In this document: positions 25,248 through 33,921 of the stretch, piece by piece
Layout of the letters: the number at the start of each line of letters is the position of its first letter
Position numbering within the stretch: position 1 is the first letter of the stretch
Assembly (NCBI GenBank): GCA_036271555.1
Contig: DATBAK010000039.1
Coordinates: forward strand, 1 to 64,000
Direction: 5' to 3'
Source: Acidimicrobiia bacterium
Lineage (GTDB): Bacteria; Actinomycetota; Acidimicrobiia; IMCC26256; PALSA-610
DNA: 64,000 nucleotides
The notes under the pieces: model-generated
The model's input: only the letters and a program-made list of their open reading frames with translations
Told to the model about the DNA's origin: nothing
Database searches by the model: none
Position numbers and translations under genes: made by a program

Positions 25248-26384
25248 GTGCGCCTGTTGCTCGACGTCTCCGCGGTTCCCGACCGGCCGGTCGGCGCCGG
25301 CTACTACACGCTGAACCTCGCGGCGCACCTCGCCGAGCGGGACGACATCGAGCTCCACCTGCTCTGCCGTCAGCGCGACTCCACGCGCTGGGAGCAGCTC
25401 GCGCCGCGCGCTCGAGTGCTCGCGGAAGTGCCCGCGGGACGGCCCGCGCGACTCGTGTGGGAGCAGGCGCGCGCGGCGGCGCTCGCACGCGGTCTGTGCA
25501 TCGACGTGTGGCACGGACCGCACTACACGATGCCGCTGCGCGTTGCGGTCCCCACGGTCGTCACCGTGCACGACCTCACGTTCTTCGAGCACCCGGAGTG
25601 GCACGAGCGCGGCAAGGTCGCGTTCTTCCGACCGATGATCCGCGCCGCGGTGCACCGGGCCGCGGTCGTCGTCGCGGTGAGCGACGACACCCGCGAGCGC
25701 CTGCGCCGCGTCGCGCTGCCGACCGGGCCGATCGTCGTCGCGCCGCACGGGGTCGACCATGAGCGCTTCAACGACGCCGTGCGCCCGACCGACGACGCCG
25801 TCCTCGCCACGCACGGCATCCGTGCGCCGTACATCGCGTTCACCGGCACGATCGAGCCCCGCAAGGGGTTGCCGAACCTCGTCGAGGCGTTCGCCGGTGT
25901 CGCTCGCGAGCACCCGAAGCTGCGGCTCGTGATCGCGGGCGCCGACGGCTGGGGATCCGACCAGGTCCGCGCCGCGATCGCGGCCAGTGGCGTGTCGACG
26001 CGCGTCTTCCGGCCCGGGTACCTGCCCGACGACGCGATCGCGCCGTTCTTCCGACGCGCCGCGGTCGTCGCGTACCCCTCGCTCGCGGAGGGCTTCGGCC
26101 TCAACGCGCTCGAAGCGCTCGCGTGCGGCGCGCCGCTCGTGACGACGACCGGCTCCGCGCTCGACGAGGTCGTCGGCGACGCTGCGCTCGCGGTCACGCC
26201 CGGCGACGTCGACTCGCTCGCGGGTGCGCTGCGTGACGCGTTGTGCCCCGAGACCGCGGCCCGTCTGCGCACCGCGGGTCCGGCGCGTGCAGCCGGCTTC
26301 ACGTGGGAGCGGTCGATCGAGCGTCACATGGAGGCGTACCGGCTCGCGCAGGCGTCGGCGTTCGTGACCCAGGCCGGAGCATGA
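25248..26384 (+). CDS. GT4 glycosyltransferase (EPRK type), third of three
   Basis: GTG 25248 gives 378 residues. Motifs are VRLLLDVSAVPDRPVGAGYY, YIAFTGTIEPRKGLPNLVEAF, and YPSLAEGFGLNALEALACGAPLV. TVHDLTFFEHPEW, a segment found in many EPRK mannosyltransferases, lies near residue 105. Related to the two genes before it, it probably adds another sugar of the same or a related type. A repeat with a built-in ribosome-binding site separates it from the reductase at 26494. Confidence 0.88.
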   Translation: MRLLLDVSAVPDRPVGAGYYTLNLAAHLAERDDIELHLLCRQRDSTRWEQLAPRARVLAEVPAGRPARLVWEQARAAALARGLCIDVWHGPHYTMPLRVAVPTVVTVHDLTFFEHPEWHERGKVAFFRPMIRAAVHRAAVVVAVSDDTRERLRRVALPTGPIVVAPHGVDHERFNDAVRPTDDAVLATHGIRAPYIAFTGTIEPRKGLPNLVEAFAGVAREHPKLRLVIAGADGWGSDQVRAAIAASGVSTRVFRPGYLPDDAIAPFFRRAAVVAYPSLAEGFGLNALEALACGAPLVTTTGSALDEVVGDAALAVTPGDVDSLAGALRDALCPETAARLRTAGPARAAGFTWERSIERHMEAYRLAQASAFVTQAGA

Positions 26385-26428
26385 CGTTGCGCTCGCTCCT
26401 TTCCGGCCGGTCCCACGCGACCGAAGGC

Positions 26429-26497
26429 GTCGAGGCTCGCCTCCGAGTGCGCGAGTCGGCGACCCGAAGGGGAGCCGGCGAAGGAACGAGCGCGTGA
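26429..26497 (+). repeat. Start-site repeat cassette, copy A
   Basis: About 69 bases nearly identical to 47687-47754 on the other strand; the block 26452-26485 matches copy B without change. It carries a purine-rich GAAGGAACGAG and runs into the start codon (GTGAGC) of the gene at 26494. Confidence 0.85.
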
Positions 26498-27393
26498 GCA
26501 AGGCGCTCGTCACCGGAGCGAGCGGGTTCGTCGGTCGCCATCTCATCGCGCACCTCGAGGCCGAGGGCGACGACGCCGTCGGCCTCGACCGCGACGACGG
26601 CCTCGACATCACCGATCCGCAGAGCGCGATCGAGCACTGCGAACGGCACCGGCCCGAGGTCGTGTACCACCTCGCGGCGCTGAGCCACGTCGGCGAGTCG
26701 TGGGGCGCGGCGCAGCTCGTGATGACGACGAACGTGATCGGCACGCTCAACGTGCTCGACGCCGCGCGCCGCGCCGGCGCAACGCGTGTGCTCGTCGTCG
26801 GCAGCGCCGAGGAGTACGGACGCGTGCGTGCGACCGCGCCGATCACCGAGGAGGAGCCGCTCAATCCGGTCTCGCCCTACGGCGCGAGCAAGGTCGCGGC
26901 CGGATACATCGCGCTCCAGGCGTTCCTCGGCAGCGGGCTCGAGACGGTCCGCGTGCGCGCGTTCAACCACACCGGTCCCGGCCAGCCGCCGCGGTTCTTC
27001 GTGCCCGCGCTCGCGCACCGCATCGCGCAGGCGGAACGCGAGGGTGTCGATACGGTCGCGGTCGGCAACCTCGACGCGATCCGCGAGGTCAACGACGTGC
27101 GCGACATCGTGCGCGCGTATCGCTCGCTGATGACGAGCGGTGAGCCGGGCGAGGTCTACAACGTCGGTAGTGGAATCGGTTTCACGATGCGCGAGGTCGC
27201 AGACCGCATGCTCGGGATGTCGACGCGCGCGATCGAGACGCGCACCGATCCCGCGCTCGCGCGTCCCGCCGACGTGCCGATGCTCGTCGCCGACGTCACG
27301 CGCCTGGTCGCCGCGACCGGGTGGCAGCCGACGCGCACGATCGACGACACCGTGGCCGACGTCCTCGCCGCGGCCCGCGCCGAAGCCGGCTGA
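26494..27393 (+). CDS. rmd: NAD(P)-dependent reductase, GDP-6-deoxy-mannose reductase (Rmd)-like
   Basis: A 299-residue extended SDR. The dinucleotide motif is TGASGFVG (7-14), the catalytic pair is Y129/K133 in SPYGASK, and NHTGPGQPPRFFVPALAHRIA is characteristic of the GDP-mannose 4,6-dehydratase/Rmd branch, as is GNLDAIREVNDVRDIVRAY. Rmd reduces GDP-4-keto-6-deoxymannose to GDP-D-rhamnose; the related GDP-fucose or GDP-talose enzymes cannot be excluded. No partner dehydratase (Gmd) lies in the window. It follows three EPRK glycosyltransferases that could use its product. The start GTG and its AAGGAA ribosome-binding region belong to a repeat shared with an unrelated gene. Confidence 0.78.
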   Translation: MSKALVTGASGFVGRHLIAHLEAEGDDAVGLDRDDGLDITDPQSAIEHCERHRPEVVYHLAALSHVGESWGAAQLVMTTNVIGTLNVLDAARRAGATRVLVVGSAEEYGRVRATAPITEEEPLNPVSPYGASKVAAGYIALQAFLGSGLETVRVRAFNHTGPGQPPRFFVPALAHRIAQAEREGVDTVAVGNLDAIREVNDVRDIVRAYRSLMTSGEPGEVYNVGSGIGFTMREVADRMLGMSTRAIETRTDPALARPADVPMLVADVTRLVAATGWQPTRTIDDTVADVLAAARAEAG

Positions 27394-27509
27394 ACCTCAT
27401 CCGCGGCTCGTTCCGGTTCAGAACGGCTCGGGAGCGGCCGACCGCGTCGCACGCGCTCCGCCCGCACCTCCGCGCGCCGGTCCGGCACGACCGAGCCCCG
27501 TTTCCACGT

Positions 27510-27541
27510 CGTGCCGGTATGCCGTTTTCGCTATCGGCACG
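27510..27541. terminator. Weak hairpin between convergent genes
   Basis: CGTGCCGGTA (27510-27519) pairs with TATCGGCACG (27532-27541) except for one mismatch. It lies in the 244-base gap 27394-27637 between convergent genes, which otherwise shows only a ten-base direct repeat (CCACGTCGTG) around 27504 and 27554. A terminator role is plausible but not certain. Confidence 0.4.
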
Positions 27542-27637
27542 AAACGTGCATCCACGTCGTGGGCGCGCGCCGGTCGGCCGACGACGCGCCCCGAACGCGC
27601 GCTCTCGCGTGGCGACGCGGCGACGACGAGGGCCCGC

Positions 27638-29773
27638 TCACGCGATCGGCGCGGCCCAGAACGTCACGGTCTTCGAGACGTACTGCTCCGGCGCACGCGC
27701 GAGCGTGATCTCGATCTCGTGGATGCTGTCGGCCGCGCCGAGCTCCTCGGGTGGTCGAGCGAGACCGCGCACGCCGACCTCCGAGTCGCTGACGAGCCAG
27801 AGCCGGCGGCCCTGGCGCTGCCACGACCGCGCGAGCGCCTGCAGGACCGAGGCGTCGACGGGCGCGGCCAGACCGGCGACCGGCACGTTGCACCAGTCGC
27901 GCAGCGTCTGCGTGTAGACGGTGTGGACGTCGAGCGGCACGGTGAGGATCGCGGCGTTCGGCCCGACCCCGCGGCACAGAGCCTCGACGGCCGCGGGGAA
28001 GCCGTCCTCGATCGTGAGCGCGCGCACCGGGATCGCGCGGCCGAACGGGAAGCCGACGAGCGCGAGCACCGCGACGCCGGCGAACGCGGCGTGCCCGGCG
28101 CGCCGGTTCGCGATCCGCACGCCGTCCCATGCGCGCGCGAGACCGATCGCCGCGAGCAGCGCGCACAGCGGCAGCACCGCGGGCACGAAGCGTCGCATCG
28201 CCCACGGTTGGTCGCCGTTCACGTGCGGGCTCCACAGGTATTCGGCCGACAGTGAGCCCGCGATCAGCAGCGGCACCGCGATCGCGGGCGTCGGCTCACG
28301 GATGAGCCGGGCCAGCACGAACGCGAGCCCGACGATCGCGAGCAGCAGCGCGATCGGTCCGAGGTACCACGACAGCCATTCGACCGAGCGCTCGCCGTAG
28401 GTGCGCAGCCCGTCGATCAGCAGCCCTTCCTGCCGCTGGAGCTGCGTGTTGATGTCGATGTAGGGGGCGGAGCTCGGGCCCGACGGCCAGCGCAGCTTCT
28501 GCACCGCCGGTCGCACGGCCCACGCGAGCGTGAGGCCGACGACCGCGACCCCGACGACGACGTTCGCCACGCGCGCGCGTTCACGCGCGACGAGCTCGCG
28601 CAGCGCGCCGCTGCGCGGCCAGACCGCGACGAGCACGAGTCCGACGACCGCCATCGCCGCGCACGCGGCCCACAGCGACAGCACGTCGTGTCGCAGCGCG
28701 GCGTAATAGCCGGCGGAGCGCCGCTGCACGTCGAGCGTCCCGAGTGCGACGGGCGGCACGATGCCGACGAGCACGGCCGCGTACATCGGCAGGAGCTGCC
28801 GCCGTTTCGCATCATCGGCGCGCGAGATCCAACCGACGGCCGCGAGCAGCGGGACGAAGACGAGATACGCGACGCCGTCGATGCGCGTCATCACGGTCGC
28901 GCCGAGCGCGGCACCGCCCAACAGCGCGACACCGAGATGCCGTCGCTGCACCCGGCCCTGTGCCTCGAACGCGATCACCACGAGCAGGATCCCGCTCCAG
29001 AGCACGAACTGCGTCGACGGCTCGGAGAACGAGTCGCGCACCGTGTACAGCTCCGGGATCGTGATCCCGAGACCGAGCACCGCGGCGACGACCAGCCACG
29101 GCCGCGAGCAGCACCGGCAGCCGACCGCGAACAACGCGAGCAGGCCGGCCGCGCCCAGGAGCACGTTGGTGCGGAACATCAGCCCGTCGCCGCCGATGTT
29201 CTGCGCCTCCGCGAGCAGCGACGGCAGGAAGTGCGCGAACTGGAACTGCACCGTGCGACCGGGCGCGTCGTACGTGCCGCCCGAATGAAGGAGCACCTGC
29301 GACACGTTCGCGGGCCAGCCCGCGCCGGCGGGCACCACGAGGTTGCCGTGCTTCGCGATCCACTTCCCCGCGAGCGCGTAGATGCCCGGATCGCGATCGC
29401 CGGCCACGTGATGGCCCGCGTAGACCGCGTTCCACAGCGCGACCGCGCCCGCGCCCAACACCATAGCGATCGCGGGTTTCGGCGACACCCGCGCGCGATC
29501 GACGGGCCGCTCGCGCACGACCGCGATGACGACGCCGAGCAGCGTGCCGATCGATCCGAGGATCGCGGCGCGCGCGAGCGTGTAGTCGCCGCGGTACGCG
29601 AGCAGCTCCCCCGCACCGCCCCACGCAACGACCGTCGCGCACCCGACGATCAACGACTGCTCGAACCACCACGGCGCGCGATTCGCGGTCGTGGTCGCGC
29701 TCGCCGCTCCGTGACGCGGGACTGGAGTCGACGAAATCGCTCGCTCGCTCCGCTCGCCGCTCGTGCCACTCAT
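27638..29773 (-). CDS. GT-C type membrane protein, tandem paralogue 1
   Basis: A 711-residue multipass protein with about 12-13 helices and a soluble C-terminal domain of about 130 residues. It is a clear tandem duplicate of the gene at 29789-31912: both share GNLVVPAGAGWPANVS, QFQFAHFLPxLLAEAQNIGG and FSEPSTQFVLW in the outer loop after helix 4. The layout fits GT-C enzymes using polyprenyl-phosphate sugars, with DRDPGIYALAGKWI as a possible acidic site. The N-terminal SGTSGERSERAISS is encoded by a dispersed repeat running into the gene. The sugar is unknown. The gap to its paralogue is 15 bases. Confidence 0.8.
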   Translation of the reverse strand: MSGTSGERSERAISSTPVPRHGAASATTTANRAPWWFEQSLIVGCATVVAWGGAGELLAYRGDYTLARAAILGSIGTLLGVVIAVVRERPVDRARVSPKPAIAMVLGAGAVALWNAVYAGHHVAGDRDPGIYALAGKWIAKHGNLVVPAGAGWPANVSQVLLHSGGTYDAPGRTVQFQFAHFLPSLLAEAQNIGGDGLMFRTNVLLGAAGLLALFAVGCRCCSRPWLVVAAVLGLGITIPELYTVRDSFSEPSTQFVLWSGILLVVIAFEAQGRVQRRHLGVALLGGAALGATVMTRIDGVAYLVFVPLLAAVGWISRADDAKRRQLLPMYAAVLVGIVPPVALGTLDVQRRSAGYYAALRHDVLSLWAACAAMAVVGLVLVAVWPRSGALRELVARERARVANVVVGVAVVGLTLAWAVRPAVQKLRWPSGPSSAPYIDINTQLQRQEGLLIDGLRTYGERSVEWLSWYLGPIALLLAIVGLAFVLARLIREPTPAIAVPLLIAGSLSAEYLWSPHVNGDQPWAMRRFVPAVLPLCALLAAIGLARAWDGVRIANRRAGHAAFAGVAVLALVGFPFGRAIPVRALTIEDGFPAAVEALCRGVGPNAAILTVPLDVHTVYTQTLRDWCNVPVAGLAAPVDASVLQALARSWQRQGRRLWLVSDSEVGVRGLARPPEELGAADSIHEIEITLARAPEQYVSKTVTFWAAPIA
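29695..29770 (-). repeat. Dispersed GC-rich repeat inside a gene start
   Basis: On the minus strand this reads GCGGCGAGCGGAGCGAGCGA, then an ACTCCAGTCCCGCGTCACGG block, then AGCGGCGAGCGCGACC, matching 49266-49350 closely. It encodes residues 2-27 of the membrane protein starting at 29773, so a repeat has been taken into the reading frame. Confidence 0.65.
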
Positions 29774-29788
29774 GCGCTCATCGCACGA

Positions 29789-31912
29789 TCAGACCGGCGC
29801 GCCCCAGAAATCGACCGACTTCGGCACGTACTCACCGGGCGGCCGCTCGAGCGTCATCTCCACCTCGTGGTACGACCACGCGGTCGCGACGTGCACGGGC
29901 GCCGCCGACGGCAGTGCACCGCGCACGTCGTTCGGTGTGTTTCCGAGGATCCAGAGCCGCCGGCCCTGCGCCTTCCAACGCTGCGCGATCGTCTGCAGCG
30001 TGGCGGGGTCGATCGCGGCGTCGAGCCCCGCGACCGGGATCTCGCACCAGTCGCGCAGACTCTGCGTGTACACCGTGCCGAGCGGCGGTGGAATCGCAAG
30101 GATCGCCGCCTTCGGTCCCACCGTCGCGCAGATCCTGCGGATCGCAGCCGAATAGTTCGCGTCGGTGCTGAGATCGCGAACGGGGATGGTCCGCCCGAAG
30201 GGGAAGGCGACGAGCGCGAGCGCGCCGACGGCGGCCACCGTGCCGATCGGGAACGTCGGCCGCGCGGCGCTCACGGCGTCGCAGAGGATCCCGAGGCCGA
30301 ATGCGGCGAGCAGCGCGCACAGCGGCAGCACCGACGGGATGAACCGCCGCATCGCCCACGGCTGGTCACCGTTCACGTGGGGGTTCCACAGGTACTCCGC
30401 CGCGAGCGAGCCCGCGATCAGCAGCACGACCGCGCTGCTCGGCGTCGGCACGCTGATCACGCGGCTGATCAGGAAGCCGAGCCCGACGATCGCGAGCACG
30501 AGCGCGATCGGTCCGAGATACCACGACAACCACACGACCGAGTGCTCGCCGTACGTGCGCAGTCCGCTGATCGCGAGCCCCTCGCGCTTCTGCAGCACGG
30601 TGTTGAAGTTGATGTACGGCTGCGAGCTCGGACCCGCCGGCCACTTCAGCTTCTGGAGGTACGGCCGCACCGACCACGCGAGAACCATCCCGATCACCGC
30701 GACCCATCCCGCGACCGACGCGCCGAGCGAGCGGCGTTCGAGCATCCACGTGCGGATGCCACCGAGCCGCGGCCACACGACGAGGACCACGACCGACACG
30801 ACGGTCATCGCCGCGCACGCGGCGTACAGCGACATCACGTTGTGATGCAGGTCGTGGTAATAGCTGCCCGCGTGCCGCTGCACGTCGATCGTGCCGATCG
30901 CGATCGTGGGGATCGCGCCGACCGCGATCGCGGCGTAGGTCACGAGCAGCTGATGGCGCTCGGAACCGCGTCGCGCGAACCAGCCGACGACCGCGAGCAG
31001 CGGTACGAACGTGAAGTACGCGACACCGTCGATGCGCGTGAGGATCGCGGCGCCGAGCGCCGCGCCGCCGAGCACCGCGACACCGAGGTGCCGCCAACCG
31101 GATCGCGCTTCGATCGCGATCGCGATGAGCCAGATACCGGTCCAGAGCACGAACTGCGTCGACGGTTCCGAGAACGTGTCGCGCACGCAGTTGATCTCGG
31201 GGATCGAGACGCCCAACCCGATCACCGCGGCGACGACGAGCCACGGCCGTCGACAGAGGCGACACCCGACCGCGTACAGCACGAGCAACGCGGCCGCGCC
31301 GAGCAACGCGTTCGTGCGGAACATCAGGCCGTCGCCACCGATGTTCTGCGCCTCCGCGAGCAACGCGGGCAGGAAGTGCGCGAACTGGAACTGCACCGTG
31401 CGACCGGCCTCGTTGTACGTACCGCCCGAGTTGAGGACGAGGTGCGAGACGTTCGCGGGCCAGCCCGCGCCCGCGGGCACGACGAGGTTGCCGTGCTCGG
31501 CGATCCACTTGCCCGCCTGCGTGTAGATGCCGGGATCGCGGTCGCCGAGGATGTGATGCCCCGCGTGCGCGGCGTTCCAGAGGCCGACCGCGCCCGCGCC
31601 GAGCACCATCGCGATCGCGGACCGCGACGACGGCTCCACCCGGTCGACCGGGCGCGTGCGCATCGCCGCGAACCCGATCGCCAACACCGTGCCGATCGAG
31701 CCGAGGATCGCGGCCCGCCAGAGCCGGTACTCGCCGTTGTCGGCGAGGAACACGCCCGCGGCGCCCCAGGCGACCACCGTCGCGCAGACCACGATCAGGG
31801 CCTGCTCGAACCACCAGGGCGCGGCGCCGACGGTCGCGCCCGCGGCTCCGGCACGCGGGGTGGGACCGGGCGAGGTCGCTCGCTCGCTTCGCTCGTCGCT
31901 CGTGACGCTCAC
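29789..31912 (-). CDS. GT-C type membrane protein, tandem paralogue 2
   Basis: A 707-residue multipass protein, the duplicate of 27638-29773 with the same order of helices and loops. DRDPGIYTQAGKWIAEHGNL in the outer loop holds conserved acidic residues, as expected of a GT-C active site. Its N-terminus SVTSDERSERATSPGPTPRAGAA again reads through a degenerate copy of the dispersed repeat. GTG at 31912 follows a TAGCCT hexamer by nine bases, so the mRNA may be leaderless. The gene is divergent from the sulfoquinovose synthase and may act in the same pathway. Confidence 0.8.
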   Translation of the reverse strand: MSVTSDERSERATSPGPTPRAGAAGATVGAAPWWFEQALIVVCATVVAWGAAGVFLADNGEYRLWRAAILGSIGTVLAIGFAAMRTRPVDRVEPSSRSAIAMVLGAGAVGLWNAAHAGHHILGDRDPGIYTQAGKWIAEHGNLVVPAGAGWPANVSHLVLNSGGTYNEAGRTVQFQFAHFLPALLAEAQNIGGDGLMFRTNALLGAAALLVLYAVGCRLCRRPWLVVAAVIGLGVSIPEINCVRDTFSEPSTQFVLWTGIWLIAIAIEARSGWRHLGVAVLGGAALGAAILTRIDGVAYFTFVPLLAVVGWFARRGSERHQLLVTYAAIAVGAIPTIAIGTIDVQRHAGSYYHDLHHNVMSLYAACAAMTVVSVVVLVVWPRLGGIRTWMLERRSLGASVAGWVAVIGMVLAWSVRPYLQKLKWPAGPSSQPYINFNTVLQKREGLAISGLRTYGEHSVVWLSWYLGPIALVLAIVGLGFLISRVISVPTPSSAVVLLIAGSLAAEYLWNPHVNGDQPWAMRRFIPSVLPLCALLAAFGLGILCDAVSAARPTFPIGTVAAVGALALVAFPFGRTIPVRDLSTDANYSAAIRRICATVGPKAAILAIPPPLGTVYTQSLRDWCEIPVAGLDAAIDPATLQTIAQRWKAQGRRLWILGNTPNDVRGALPSAAPVHVATAWSYHEVEMTLERPPGEYVPKSVDFWGAPV

Positions 31913-31921
31913 CGGCGTCGG

Positions 31922-31927
31922 AGGCTA
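31922..31927 (-). promoter_or_regulatory. Leaderless-type -10 element TAGCCT
   Basis: TAGCCT on the minus strand ends nine bases before the GTG at 31912. The spacing is at the long end for this pattern. Confidence 0.4.
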
Positions 31928-32053
31928 CCGGCCGTCGCCGCGAGGAACCGTGACCGTCACCGCGCGCCGAGAACGGCGCCGCTCCGCCGATCCCGGCCGT
32001 TCCCGCCGACCCCGGCGCTGGGCTCGATCGCAGGTTTTCCACCGGCGCTGGGG

Positions 32054-32059
32054 TACGAT
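32054..32059 (+). promoter_or_regulatory. -10 element candidate TACGAT
   Basis: TACGAT in GGTACGATTC, as upstream of the flippase gene. It would give a leader of about 100 bases, with GAGGAGG 11 bases before the ATG at 32169. Confidence 0.45.
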
Positions 32060-32168
32060 TCGACCGTTCCGCTGCCGCCACGGCGTGACTTCGCACCCGC
32101 TTGCACACTCGTGCGCGGCCCGCAGAGGCGGTGGGGAACGTGCCGTCCACGAGGAGGTCGACCGGCTG

Positions 32169-33353
32169 ATGCGAGCACTCATTCTCGGTGGGGACGGATT
32201 CTGTGGCTGGCCGACGGCACTCCACCTGTCGAATCGTGACTACGAGGTCGCGATCGTCGACAACCTCTCCCGGCGGAACATCGACAACGAGCTCGAGGTG
32301 TCGTCGCTGACGCCGATCTCGCCGATGTCGGTCCGGCTCGCGGCGTGGAAGGAGCTCAGCGGCAAGGAGATCGCCTTCCACCGCTTCGACGTCGCCGAGA
32401 ACTACCACCGGCTGCTCTCGCTCCTCGAGGAGTGGAAGCCCGACGTCGTGGTGCACTTCGCGGAGCAGCGGGCCGCGCCGTATTCGATGAAGTCGTCGTG
32501 GCACAAGCGCTACACGGTCAGCAACAACCTGAACGCGACGAACAACCTCCTCGCCGCGGTCGTGGAGTCCGGCCTCGACATCCACATCGTCCACCTCGGC
32601 ACCATGGGCGTGTACGGCTACGGCGCCGCCGGGATGACGATCCCCGAGGGCTACCTCCGCGTGAAGGTCGAGGGCGACCACGGGGAGATGATCGAGCGGG
32701 AGATCCTGTACCCGCCGAACCCCGGCAGCATCTACCACATGACGAAGACGCAGGATCAGCTGCTCTTCGCGTTCTACGCCAAGAACGACCACCTGCGCGT
32801 CACCGACCTGCACCAAGGCATCGTGTGGGGCACGCAGACCGACCAGACCGAGCGCGACGAGCGGCTCATCAACCGCTTCGACTACGACGGCGACTACGGA
32901 ACCGCGCTCAACCGGTTCCTCATGCAGGCCGCGGTCGACTACCCGCTCACGGTTCACGGCACCGGCGGTCAGACCCGTGCGTTCATCCACATCCACGACA
33001 CGGTGCGGTGCATCGAGATCGCGACGCTCGAGCCGCCGGAACGCGGCGAGCGGGTGAAGATCCTCAACCAGATGACCGAGACGCACCGCATCGAGGACCT
33101 CGCGCTGATGATCTCGGAGCTGACCGGCGCCAAGATCGACTACGTCGACAACCCGCGCAACGAGGCGGCCGAGAACGACCTCGCGGTCGACAATCGCCAG
33201 TTCATCGACCTCGGTCTGAAGCCCACCACGTTGGCCGACGGGCTGATGCAAGAGGTGACCGACATCGCACGCAAGTACGCCGATCGCTGCGACACGACCA
33301 AGATCCCGTGCCGCTCGTACTGGCGGGTCCAGAACCGGCACGACGCGAACTGA
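32169..33353 (+). CDS. sqdB: UDP-sulfoquinovose synthase (SQD1/SqdB/Agl3 family)
   Basis: A 394-residue extended SDR with the family's distinctive opening LILGGDGFCGWPTALHLS and IVDNLSRRNIDNEL. The catalytic threonine is T145 (LGTMGVYGYG) and the pair is Y189/K193 (YHMTKTQD), matching the Thr/Tyr/Lys set of plant SQD1. QGIVWGTQTDQTERDERLINRFDYDG is also a family hallmark. It converts UDP-glucose and sulfite to UDP-sulfoquinovose, the donor for sulfolipid or sulfoglycans. The next gene, one base away, is GtrA-like, followed by two GT2 genes on the opposite strand; no dedicated sulfolipid synthase is obvious. ATG 32169 is preceded by GAGGAGG. Confidence 0.93.
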   Translation: MRALILGGDGFCGWPTALHLSNRDYEVAIVDNLSRRNIDNELEVSSLTPISPMSVRLAAWKELSGKEIAFHRFDVAENYHRLLSLLEEWKPDVVVHFAEQRAAPYSMKSSWHKRYTVSNNLNATNNLLAAVVESGLDIHIVHLGTMGVYGYGAAGMTIPEGYLRVKVEGDHGEMIEREILYPPNPGSIYHMTKTQDQLLFAFYAKNDHLRVTDLHQGIVWGTQTDQTERDERLINRFDYDGDYGTALNRFLMQAAVDYPLTVHGTGGQTRAFIHIHDTVRCIEIATLEPPERGERVKILNQMTETHRIEDLALMISELTGAKIDYVDNPRNEAAENDLAVDNRQFIDLGLKPTTLADGLMQEVTDIARKYADRCDTTKIPCRSYWRVQNRHDAN

Positions 33354-33354
33354 C

Positions 33355-33921
33355 GTGCGCGACACGCTCTCCCGGGTCGTCGTCCGGCCCAGCCACCACC
33401 TGCCGCACTGGTTGCGGATGTCGCGCTACACGATGGGCTCCGCGATCTGCTTCGCCGTCTCCGAGGTCGTGTTCATCGCCCTGTTCTGGCCGCATCTGCT
33501 CGGCGCGCGCAGCGCGTCGATCGTGGCGTCGATCGCCGGCATCATCCCCGGCTACTACCTGAACCGCACCTGGACGTGGGGGCGCCGCGAGCGCTCCGAC
33601 TTCTGGCGCGAGGTGGTGCCGTACTGGGCGACGGCGCTCGGCGGCGCGATCGCGGCGGCGCTCGCGATCGGCGTCGTGAACAACGCGGCGATCCACTCGG
33701 CACGCAGCACGCGCACGCTGCTCAACGCGGGCACGTACATGGCGACCTACGGCGTGCTGTTCGCCGCCAAGTACGCGTTCTTCCAGAAGATCCTGTTCAA
33801 GCCGCCTCCGCTCGACCTCCACGAGGTCGACGCGACCGACGACGGCGAGCGCGACGGATCTACCGGATCGAACGGTTCAGTGGCTTCGCGACCGAAGGAT
33901 GCGGTCGCGCCACTCGCGTAG
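33355..33921 (+). CDS. GtrA-like membrane protein
   Basis: A 188-residue protein with four hydrophobic segments (about 24-45, 53-68, 90-110, 120-140) and the YYLNRTWTWGRR motif after the second, typical of GtrA. GtrA proteins are thought to move polyprenyl-phosphate-linked sugars across the membrane or to assist such steps. The C-terminal 50 residues are charged and disordered. Its GTG is one base after the sulfoquinovose synthase stop, so they are one transcript. Its last 45 bases overlap the end of the convergent GT2 gene. Confidence 0.88.
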   Translation: MRDTLSRVVVRPSHHLPHWLRMSRYTMGSAICFAVSEVVFIALFWPHLLGARSASIVASIAGIIPGYYLNRTWTWGRRERSDFWREVVPYWATALGGAIAAALAIGVVNNAAIHSARSTRTLLNAGTYMATYGVLFAAKYAFFQKILFKPPPLDLHEVDATDDGERDGSTGSNGSVASRPKDAVAPLA

